NCBI GenBank assembly: GCA_003260075.1
Contig: QLIY01000348.1
Location: 68,607 to 132,606 of the forward strand
Length of the DNA stretch: 64,000 nucleotides
Direction: 5' to 3'
DNA from: Phallusia mammillata
Taxonomy: Eukaryota; Chordata; Ascidiacea; Phlebobranchia; Ascidiidae
Each line of letters opens with the position of its first letter. Position 1 is the stretch's first letter. Positions 36,639 to 48,800 of the stretch are shown piece after piece. The position numbers and the translations under genes were made by a program. The notes below the pieces were generated by a model that searched no databases, had not been told where the DNA came from, and worked only from the letters and a program-made list of their open reading frames with translations.

Positions 36639-39600
36639 CGACGCAAGCTTTGCGGCAAAAGAGCTTGTCGTGGCGGTGGCGTCTGTTCTGTTTGCGCAAG
36701 GACAGATCGATCTGGCGACCCCTAAGATTTTGTGTTGACTTCCCGAATTCTGTTGCCTTTGCGAACCGAACTTTATACCAAGAATATACAATTTTGAGGT
36801 TAGTCTGGACAAAAGGACGATTTATAGCACAATGGGCTTTCAGGGATTGGCAGACATGATGAACAACCCTAAAGTGGCGAAACTTTAAGTAAAAAAATTT
36901 GGCTCTTTAAACGAAATATGCTATATAAATAACGTGACAAGTGGAGAACCCCCCCCCCCCGAATTCTGTTGCCTTTGCGAACCGAACTTTATACCAAGAA
37001 TATACATTTTTGAGGTTAGTCTGGACAAAAGGACGATTTATAGCACAATAGGCTTTGAGGGATTGGCAGCCATGATGAACAACCCTAAAGCGGCGAAACT
37101 AAAAAAAATTGGCTCATTGGACAAAACATGCTATATAAATAACGTGAAAAGTGGAGCGCTTAAATGCATGCTCCACCTTAAAACTCTACAAAACAATCAT
37201 CAAAACAATAAAACCAGCTGCGTAGAACTAGGTATTTAGCATTAAAACTAGGTATTAAAAACTTTGTCAAGCAAGTTCGGGCCTGATTGGTTGTTGAAAA
37301 GACTTTGAGGGGTTTTTAAACGTCGCAAACAAAACAGACTCAAACAAACCCTCATTTCTTATTCAGTCCGACAACAGACAAAAATTGCAATTCTCCTGAC
37401 TCATCACCCGTCACTCACCTCCACATGTTGTTCGCTTCCTTGGCGCATCATCTTCTGACACTCTTGATCGAGGTCAATCAGTCGACATTGAAGTTCATGG
37501 TTATCCTCTTCAGCACGTTGCAACTGGGACCGTAGTTCTTCAGCCATTTTCTGCACCTCCTGGTATCTATTAAAAAGACGAGACAAAAGTGTCAGGTTAA
37601 TGCTGCCATTTGTTGTGTAATAGTTACTAATCACAGTTTTTAGTATTTAAGTACTAATGTCGGTTTTCAATATTTTATGTACTAATGTCAGCAAGTACTT
37701 ATGTCGGCTTTTGGTATTTGTTCGGTAATTTCAGATTGTCGCACAGTGTAGAATTCTTTTAACTCGTTGGTTAAGCAGTTCTTTTTTAAAAATCATTGCA
37801 CTTGTATTTTTTGCTTTGAGCGAAAGTACGAATAAGAAATACGTTTAGTCCGCAAACTCTCTTCACAAAACAAAACTGATTGCAAACTCGTCATATAAGG
37901 TCATGTAAATATAAATAAAAAAGCAGACCGCACCAAAATTCTTCACTTGCCTTAAGAACATGAGCCTAAAGATTTTTTCGTTACCAATCGAAATAATCTT
38001 GACCTAAATTACTTTATATTGACATACAGTAAACGTTGCTAGCGCAAAAGATCAACGATTGCCCTGATACAGTTTGTTTAGCTCACGCTCTAAGATCTCT
38101 ACGTAACAAAACAAATATTTGTACCTGGTACGCCATTGATTTTCGGCACCAGAAACTTGCTGCATTTGTGCCGTCGCTTCTTCCAGCTTTTTGTTTTTTG
38201 AATCCAGCTCCCCTTTCAATGAACTATTGGTCGTTGATAGTTCGTCGATCTAACACGAAGTTAAAGCTTTTTTAATCAAATGTTATGTTCGGCGTGACCA
38301 CCCTACCATTGGCTTACGCGGTAAGCCGTCAGTGCAGGGCGACGTTGTATTTAAGTTAGGGGCGGTGATGCCGCTTTAATCATGGATGGGTTGGGTAAGC
38401 TTACTTTATTTAGTAAAAGTTAACCACTTCGCCTTTACCAAACATCCTGGGCCAAATTCAGATCACCTAACTAATTCGAACAACTCAAAGATGGACTTAA
38501 CAAGTATGTTTCATGACAGGCTTGGTTTCAAAAAGTTTCTTAATTGCTTTCTCTCTTTCTAAGTTTGTACGCTATAATTATTAACAACGTCGTATATCAA
38601 GAAACCATCACCCTGAAAACTGTTTCCAAAGTCAATAATATAGGCTCGTAAATGACGCTTGGTCGCTTTTACTTTGGCCTTGACAACGTTTCATTAAAAA
38701 AACTTGAAATTATTAAATACTGTTTTTATTTTACTCCACAAAAATGCCCACAATCCAAATGTTTATCAACCGAAATTATGCACAATGACAGTTTACCCAA
38801 CCACTTATATAATCGCAACATACCTGTGACTGGAAATTCTCATGTATGGCACCAAAAAACTCGCTCTGCATATCCTCGTTGTGTTTGGTAAGCTCCTCAA
38901 CACGATCTCTTAGGGACACAGTTTCTTCTTCCATCTCTTGCACCTACATTGTCCGTAAAATTAACACCCAAACTCCGCAATCGTTAAAGCACTCTTAACT
39001 TTGTGACCAGGTCGCCACAAATGCGATAAATTTCTGGGTGACACAGCTAGACGACATCGTAAAGTATGCTTTCGCGTGTAGTTATTCAATACGTCAGCAA
39101 TATGAATGTGTGCGTACACGATCGAGCTTGGATCTATGTCAACATAACCCATTGTTTGCGGTCGTCCTGAAAAGGTTATTTTCCGATTTTGGCGATTTAA
39201 ACGATTTTAATAGTCGACGATTGAGCATTCCAATTCGAGGTTATAGTTACTTGCTGTCACGCTCTTGTTTAAAACGTCTTCCAAATAACGTAGAAAGACA
39301 TAATAAGTTGTAAACTGACCTTTGCTTTATATTTTGCTATTTCATAGCCTTATATCTGCTATTTCCTAAGGAACTCTTGGTGTATTTTACATTTACTCCT
39401 TAGTAGATTTCGCTGCTTAAATATACCCAAAGTTTCTCACAATACCTAGACGCTGGTTGGCCTTAAAGTACCGCTGGTTGAGACCTTCTATCTTAGATGA
39501 TGAAGACCACGTCAGTAATAATTTGAAATTTTTAGCATAAGGTCAAATGATTGGGTATTGTTTGCTTAGGTGTGGAATCGACACATACTGGTAGAAGCTG

Positions 39601-42600
39601 GTAAACACTTAAATAATGCAAACACAATGCGGAAGAACGTGATGTTTGGTGACGCCGAGCGTGTTGAGACTCATCGCGAAGCATGTGGTCATAATTATTG
39701 TCAATCACGACCGTTTTTAGAGGTAATGTCTTTTACAAATCTTTTAAGCTGTAATAGTACCAATTCGGAGCCAAACGATCTACCTGTCAGAAATGGGTCA
39801 CGACTACAGTAATACTGCCGTATGCCTTTTGGCCTTGTTGTAAACTTTTTCAAATAAAAAACTACACATTAGAAAACATTTTAGGAACACGCAGAAGTTA
39901 ATTGACGTTGTTGTGAAGCGGGATTCGATTCCTTGTAATCAAGACTCAGGTCCAAGGTTAGGGTTTATCATGGTTTATTAGCTTTACAAAAGATAATAAG
40001 TTTTAGAAAACATGAAATACACAGTTGTAAACGGGCCGGAAATTGGAGCCCGAACCTAAATCGTTTTTGAGAAGCCCCGTCAGGCCCAAAAGTTTGGATG
40101 ACAGGTGTATACAAAGATGTCACCGGAAAGACAAATACAACAAACACAAAAGACAATGGCCTTAACCATGGCGTTTTTGTGCTGATGGGCAGTAAGTTAA
40201 GTCCAGCAACTTAGCTAGTTAAGTTCATTTGAAAAAAATAGGCCCAAATTAAGCCCGTTTTTTTTCGAAGAAGCCTAAGCCCGAAGCCGGCCAGAAAAGC
40301 CCGACTTTACAACTCCGTACAAAACACTTCAGCTTACATAGCAATGAATTATATACGTTTTCGGTAGGACTACCAACCTGCATAAGAAGTTTGGCTGCAG
40401 CATTTTCGGATGCCCGAAGTTTTTCGGTTAAATTGGTTTCTTGAATGATTCGAGCCGTATCGACGTCACAGTCGTCTACGTAACGCCCTGTGTCGTCATC
40501 ATGACGTGGTTTCGGTTCGCTCTCCGCGATGCTACCGAGCTCGAGTTTCGGAACTGGTCGTTCAGTCATCTCGGTCAGACTATCTTCCAAAGAAGCGATC
40601 TTAAATCGTAAAGCTTCATTCTCTGAACGAAGTGAGAGTGAGTCTTCCTGCGAAAACAAATACATTTCTTATTTGTCACTCCTTCACTGTTCAGCTTCAT
40701 TTGGGGTTCACTAAAATGAGTGTTTTGTTGAGATTTTTTCCGTAACTAAACTTTTATTCAGATGTCTTTTTCGTACACTATATATTGCGGTTTTATAGGT
40801 ATGACCGGTATGCAAATCGTATAATATGCCTACTTTAAACTGCATAGTCATTAGATACCTATATTGTAGTTACGCTTTTAATATTTTATTTGTAAAACAA
40901 TTGGTCTGAAAAAAATTATTCTTTTCATTTGAGACATAGTTCTCTGTATAAAACGAACACGTATTATTTGTGTAAGCCGACATGGTCCGAGTTAAACTAA
41001 TTAGACAAATTTACCTGTAACCTAACAATCGCAACAGGGCTGTCTTCACCCTCCGTGTTTGTCTCTTCCATGCTGGGTTGTAAAGATACGTCACTAACGT
41101 CATAGCGGTTATCACCAGAGATGTCAGTCCACTGCAGTGATCCCCGAGCACTGTCGCTTTGCATCCGCATAACTTCCTGTTCTAGGTTTTCTTTGTCAAT
41201 TCTGAGAGTCTGGATCAGCTTTTGAGCCTGTACAAGCTCTTCTTGCAAAATCGAGGTCTCCTCTTCAAGTCTTTTTTTTAATGTAGAATAAGAGCATAAA
41301 TGATTAAATAAACAGCAACAGGTGTATTTTTGACACAAACAGCTATAGGTGCCTTAAGCGCATTATTTAGTCTCTGACGTGACACAACTAACACCAGTCA
41401 CAAGTCACAACATGCAATAGGTCCACGCCCTAATTAAACTCACATTACCACTTGAGGAAAAATCAATAGTGTTTGCAAATATTTCAATGGTTTCGTATCC
41501 GGACAAACATAGCGACAATGTGACAATCGATGTATGCAGGTCAATGACAGTATTTCAAGCGAATGCTCTTTTCACAGTTGGGAACAAAAACTTTGCTTTA
41601 TACATTATTATACACAAACTACTCTGGACAACACATAATTTCAACCATGTTTAAACTATTCTGATGAATGTTAACGCCTTTACGGGCTTGTTCAAATACA
41701 GCCATGTTTGTCGTTAGTGCAATTAAGCTGAATGCTTATCGTCAAAACAAAACTTTTATGTAAATGACCTCACTTACCCTTCGTTTCGATGAAGTTTACT
41801 TGCTTCGAGATTTCTATCAACCCCCCCCCCCTGACCTCACTTACCCTTCGTTTCGATGAAGTTTACTTGCTTCGAGATTACTATCAATATTGGATCCACG
41901 TTCATCTTCCTTTAACACGCGCCTTTGGTTTAACTGCTGATTCATGGTATTGTTTTCCTCCATGACCTCAGCAATTTTCATGTCGCGTTGCTGGACTTCG
42001 GCAGTCAACTGATCGCATTCATTGCGCAGCGTGACCACTTGGTTGTTGAGTTCGTCTATGGTTGCTTGCATTAGTTCAATTGTTTCAGTGAGGTCTTCCA
42101 CCGTGTGCTCGAGGTCGTCGTTTTTGTCTCGGACTTCCTGCGTCTCTTCTCTCGCGTTGATGAGACTCGTGTTCATTAGTTCACGTTCCATCTGAACACA
42201 GTGGAATAGCAATGTGAGCGACACAAAAATGCAACTGCCATGAATCGAAAGATTATATGTGACAGCAACGTTTTTTCTGCAAACGTGCTTAACGTTTAGC
42301 AAATGCCTAGTTTTTGTTCTAAGTGTTGATCTGGCATGTTTGCTTTTTTGGTGGTTTTATCCGTTGTTATTCTCTAATTAGAGTCGTACATAAAACAACT
42401 TATTGTAGTGGTTCTTAACCTGGAGTGCAAAACCTGTTTCTACAGGGGGAAAATACTGAATCATCGTTATTCTAATGTTGATAACTTGGCGGAAAATACA
42501 ACAAGACCGCGAAAACTAATTGGTGACTTTAAGGTGGTGCCGACAAAAAGTTAAGAATCACTGGCTTATAACAATGCAGATGAATCTAACAAATCATTTA

Positions 42601-45600
42601 CCTACTGTTTATTATACTTTATCGCAAATACATGTTAAAAACGACTTTAATCAGCTACAGACACTGACCTCCATCGTTTCCATATCAGTGGCGAAATCAT
42701 TCTCATCTTTTCTCAAATCTTCAATTTCTTTCTGCAGTGTCTCGTTTTTTGTCTCGAGAAGTAAAATCTCCTCGTGCAGCTCCTCACTGCTCATCTCAGC
42801 TCTTCTCGCCTCCGACATTGATCTGTTAATCATAATTTTCATTTAAATCAATCACAAACATAACAAATCTGATTCGCAATTTTTTAAAGGATTCTGTCCA
42901 TGGCCTGCTGCTCAACAGGTTCAATAAGGTCATATTTAAACAACCGGTAAAGTTAGTAACTTCCTGCCCCAAGATCGGTTTGATCCGATTGGGATTGTTG
43001 ACTTTTACAAGACCAAAATCATAAAGCAATTACATGTCTTTTCGAAACCAAGTGAATCGTGTAAAAAAATCATTAATCATACTTGTTGAGTCCATCTTTG
43101 AGTTGTTCGACTTCTTGCAAATGTTGTTGTTCTCTTTCTGCGATCATCTCATCCGCATTTTCCATCGTGCTCCGCAGCGCCCCCTCTGTCTCAGATAGCT
43201 CACCCAGTCTGGAGCTGAGGACTTCGATTTTTTCTTCCCTGTCGCTTAATTCGCTGCTTAAGCTGGCAATGTTTTGCTCTGTAAACAAAGGTTTGTTAAT
43301 AGCAGAAAGATGCATTGAATTTGTTCCTTGTTTTTGAAAAACATCTTTTGCAAGTACCATTAAGATCTACAGTCGCCTTGAACTTGTTTGCAGTTTCTTC
43401 CAAATCAGTTTTTGCTTGTTTCAAATCATCAATTTCAACTTGTCGGAAACGCAAAGTTTCGTTCAACGTCGCTTCGCTTTCGCATTTTTCTGTAATACAA
43501 CACAAAGTATAAATGACTTACAAAAACATGTCTAAGGTAGCTTTGTAACATCATTCTGACCACACGATCTCATTACACGACTTGCAACAAAATCAAATAG
43601 CAACAAAAATCTTCCTAAAAACGGGAGTAGCTGTGGTCCCTTGCAAGGATTAAATAAAACAATCTTACCACTAATTTGATGCTGCAGAGACTTAAGAGAA
43701 TCGCGAAGTACATCTTCTTGTTCACGCATCGCTGATCTCATCGTTTTCAGCATTTCATCCTTTTCATTCAAAAGCAACTTTACTTCGGAATTTTCTCGTT
43801 CAAGCTTTTTAGCGTCCATTGCAAGTTCTTCTTTTTCTTCGACCTGTAAAGTTCATAACTTTGTGATTTAACCTGCTCTAATTGTTTGGGCTTCGAAAGG
43901 TGCAGGTGTAAATGTGATTTAAAAACAGTATATGGTTCGGAAACATTTTTGTTATGTAAGGAATATCCTGCAAACAATAAAATGTAAAGAATGAAGATTA
44001 AAATTAAAAACTAATGATTTAAACTTATTTGAAGTGAAATATGTATTTCTGTTGATTTAAAGAAAGGATTTATGCTTTGTACGTGTTTTTTTATGAAACA
44101 GTCCTAATATTCGGTATGTGGTTTAAACGAACGAAATACAAAGAATGTAGCTTCAGTGCAGTTTGCCTACCGTCAAGAGATTGTTAAAAAGCCCATAAAA
44201 ACCGAACGTAGTGTTGTATTGTTAAATTTCCTTCAAGGGCATTTTTAAGCCATGCCGCAAGTGTATCCTAAAGGTGCGGTTTTGCCTGCTAAGTGCCTAC
44301 AAAGCACAGTCGAAGCACAATTTCAAGCATCAGTAACACGCCTCATGTATTTTACACACTTGAACACAAGGGCACTTGGTCCAATTATAAACGTTTAGAA
44401 TCAGAACTGTATGTATTGTACGTACAACTTAAGTAATTAGCAACCGTATCGTATTTTGTTCGAAAGGTAAACACTGGGTAAAATTGGCCTTAGGATTTTG
44501 TCTGTTAAAGCAGGGGTCGGCAACCTTTTTTGCACTGCAGGCCGTTTATGAAACTGAAATTTTATCGCAGACCTGTCTTCAAAAAAATTACAAATATTTA
44601 GCATTGAAAACGCCAAAGTTAGTTTATCATCCCCCGGATACATGGGCAAAATGTTTTATAGCATTAACCTGGAAAAGTATACGGCCCGGTAACGAACTCC
44701 TCGCGGACCGGTACCTGGCCGCGGACCGGCGGTTGCCGACCACTGTGTTAAAGTATACTGTTTCTGCGTTTTGAGTATTCCTGTAAATTCATTTAAAAAT
44801 CAATTTGAACCCTTTTAAATTTGATCACCTGTCGGTTTAGTTCAATATTAATAGAATGCAATTTTCCTTCCATTCTTGAAAACTTAGCGTCGTATTCCAG
44901 TGTTACAGCTTCCTTTTTATCTTCAACACGGCGAAGATGTTGAGCTTTCTCGTCAACGTCGAAACGAAGCGACTGGATTTTATCCTCAAGTTTTTCTATA
45001 TCTTCCTCTTTGCTTTAAATCAACAAAAACATTTTTTTTCTAATTTAAATACTTCGTGACATGGGAAGTGCAATTTAAACGTTCGCTATTTTAACCTTCT
45101 GGCAGTAAATTAGGTATGTTCACATTTACTTGTACGTTGGTAACGAAGTCAGAAATCTTTTTTTAACTACTGAATCCAAACCAATAAAAAATAAGTCGAG
45201 TTGTCCTTAACTGGACACAATATAACGGTATGTGGTCTGCAAAGCAATTTACCTTCTAATGCTTTCCTTCGAGTTAGCTTCATTCATTGTCAGCAGTTTC
45301 TGCAGTTCAGTTGTCTCATCTTCTTTATTTGCTAGGTTTCTACTTGTTTCGTGCAATTTTTCCTCTAAATCCAGGGCCTAAAAAATTCAATTTTTTTACA
45401 CATTTGTAATACTAGCTCCCTTTCACAGTGCACCATGCTTAAAGGCGTTATTCCGAATCAAGCCGGTTTCACCAGCATTCTCATATGACAAGGCACAGGC
45501 TATTTATGATATATATATATATGTATGCCGTGATCGCTGTGTCCTAGTTACGAATGTATGTTCATTTTACCTCCCTAAAGTATATTGCAACTAACTACCT

Positions 45601-45734
45601 CTTGTTCCAACTCGTGATTTCTTCGTTTCAGTGAATTAAGAAGATCCCTCGAGTCCTCTAGTTCCGTAGTAAGTCTTTCAATTTCCTCCTGTGATTTACA
45701 GAACAAACAAATTAATGTAGCAAGAAATGCACAC

Positions 45735-45832
<98 letters not shown>

Positions 45833-48800
45833 TTTTTGTCGTCGCTTATGTTAATAGCTTAGTCGACCCGTTTTTTTAAATGAGCCGATTATTACCGCTA
45901 ATCCAAAGCACGCGCGTATTATACCTTTCCCTCCGCGTAATCATCACAGAGGTAAGTGAGGACTTTATCAAATGGAGCTGTTTCCCATTCACTCATTGAA
46001 CCGAGTGGGGTCGACTCAGCTGCCTTCTGGTGAGCAGCAAGCGATGCGGGAGAAGACTTGGACAATCTATGTACAGAATGTGAACAATAGTTTGTATAGA
46101 ACTTGCAGTAACAAAATGCTGTGACCCCTCCACTGTCATTTTTAATGTTATTCGGCAAGCCATGAAAAAACCCTGGTCTCATGCATAAAGCTAGTGTTCA
46201 CTTTAGAAAAGCTACGTTTGAAGGAAATATGGATATGGCAAAAATACATGGCAAAAAAAACTAAATATGGCAAAAATACAAGTGAATGTCAGCTAACTCA
46301 TTTACAAAACACAAGCCCCCCCCCCTGGCAAAAATACATGGCAAAAAAAACTAAATATGGCAAAAATACAAGTAAATGTCAGCTAACTCATTTCATTTAC
46401 AAAACACAACTAAATGTCTGCATACTTTTTCATAAACATAGTACGTACAAGTTAGGCCCACTGAAGGCGTCTTATGGAAATGTTTGGGAGACCGGCTGGA
46501 CTCGGTACAACGCCTTCAATAAGCCTGGCGTGTACTATGAACTAAATGTCAGTGTGGTAAAGTTATTAACAAAATGTGGGCTTCAAGTTTCAACTTAAAC
46601 CAGAGAAAGCTCAATAAACATATATTTGAATTTCGTTTTGTATTTCACACCCCGCTCTTCACCGTCTTTCACTTATTTATTATCTAACCTTTCCTGTTTC
46701 AGATGCATCAATACATTTTCGATAACAGGGTGATCAGGTAATTTTAACTTCTGCTTGACCACGTTTAACTCGTCGCGAAGTTTCTGATTCGACACACGAA
46801 GATCGGTGTTTAGGTTTTCCTCATGTTGCATCTTGTTCTTGCATGCGATCACTGTACAATCTGAGTCTTGTAGTTGCGCCTATGGTGACAAGAAATTTTT
46901 CATTTCAAGGGTATTTATCATACCAGAATCCCAAATCAGGCGCAAGAGTTGGTGTAATTGTGACACAAAAGAGAATGATTTTAAGTCATGCTCGAGTCAG
47001 GCCCGTTTTGAGTTTATTTCGCTTGGTGAAGGAAGCATAGCGACACAAAATCACCAAGCCGGAAATAGCTGAGCAGCGTTAATTAAACGTTATAGAGCGC
47101 AAAACAGTGAAGGGCACAATTGGTTAATAATGGCTTAACGCACTGCAGCTAAATCGTATTAAATAAATCGACTTATAAGCAAAGTACTGTATCCCAATTT
47201 AAATGTAAAATATTGACCACGCATATACAATGCCACTGGAAGATAATCAGGTAAAATTTGTTTGCAAATTAGCAAAACATATTCAAGACTCACCATAAGA
47301 CGTTCTATTTGGCGTTTGTCTTCTGCTTGGCGTGTCCTCCTCTCTTGTAGAATCGCCTCCGGATCGGATTCGGTTCCACTTTGAGCATGACTTTCCGCTT
47401 CATTGAGTTTAGCTCGTAACTCGTTAACCATCGCTTGATATTCGCGAACACGTTCCTGTTAAAGCATTACTTTTGTTTTAAAACGGCAGAAAGCGATTTG
47501 CAAAAAACTATTTTCAATACCATGCCATGCAAATTGTTCTAACTTTGTCTATTTGTAGTTCTACAGTCACGCATAATAGCTAGGCAACGAAAGTAATTAT
47601 ACACACAACAATAAACGTGCATTTCTAATTAAACAATACCGGAACAAAACTTAAATAATACTATGCTATATTAAATACAAACCATGCAATTGCCTGATAC
47701 GAGATAGGATCCCTTCTGATCTGCAAGAACGAAAAACAGGCCATGCTTCACACCACACACGCAGATGGTTAGTTAAAGCAAACTCAAGTTCACACGGAAT
47801 TCAAACAGTGTTAGGGCTGCGCTTTCGAAGCTGCGAGCCTCGTGCGCAGATTCTCAAGCAACAAGATGTAACGTGCAGTAAGTCGAACCCGTTTACGAAT
47901 GCGCTTCATGCGTCTTTGTACCTGCAGCGCGTCCCTTCCGATGGCTTTGTCCTGTGCGATGCGCATCATAGCGACAAGACGTTGATTTTCGCTTCGTAAT
48001 CTTTCCAGGCAGTCCGCTTCTTGGCCGGGCAAGCTTTCTGTCACACTGTCTAAAATGACTGGCGCTTCTATTGTAGGATCAAGCAGTAACTGATTGGACT
48101 CAGTGGCGCTTACATTCCCACCAGACGGTAAACTTGGCCTGTCGGAAGCACTACTCACTAATCGCGAATCCACTTGCCCTTCATCAGCAGTCCCGATATC
48201 ACTGTCAAAGTCAATTAAATTATCCATAGTTTTATTCGACCCACTAATATCCGATGCTTGAGCAATCGACGAGGTACCCCTGGGTACGTTCGAGCTGTTT
48301 TCCTGCCCAGCTGCGATCGATAACTGTTTCTCTCTATAGTTGTGTTCACCCTCGACTTTCGAGCACTGTTCAGGGGTCCTCTCAACTTCGCCAGTAAACG
48401 CGTTACTTCGGTAATCACTGGTCGACGACTTGTCAGCTGATGGGTCATGCGTGATTGAACATTGTATGGACATGTCACGAGGTGCAGATTGAGGTCGCAA
48501 GTTTCTTTGTTGATTTTCTGCTTCCTGTTGGAGAAGCAGGTTTTCTTCTTTTATGACTCGCAATTTTTCCTCATTGTTAAGTATTGTGTCCTGCGCTTTA
48601 TTGCATTCGTCTCGAAGCTGATCAAGTTCTAGTTGAAGGTTCTGATCTTGCAACGCATTTTCTTCGGCTTGAGGCGACTGGCTTCTCAACTTTTCGATTA
48701 TCCGGTTTAAACTTAGGTTCTCCTTTTCCACTTCATTCAGTTTTTTTACTGTTTTCTCAAGTTCGGTTTCTAGTTCAGCATACTGAGCAAGCTTGTTATT

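Noticed and set aside
39900..39960. tRNA B-box-like GGATTCGATTCC
   Set aside because: No matching A box or cloverleaf arms within tRNA distance.
46194..46598. 134-codon + strand frame
   Set aside because: Created by the duplicated AAAATACATGGC segment and the C10 joint; low complexity.
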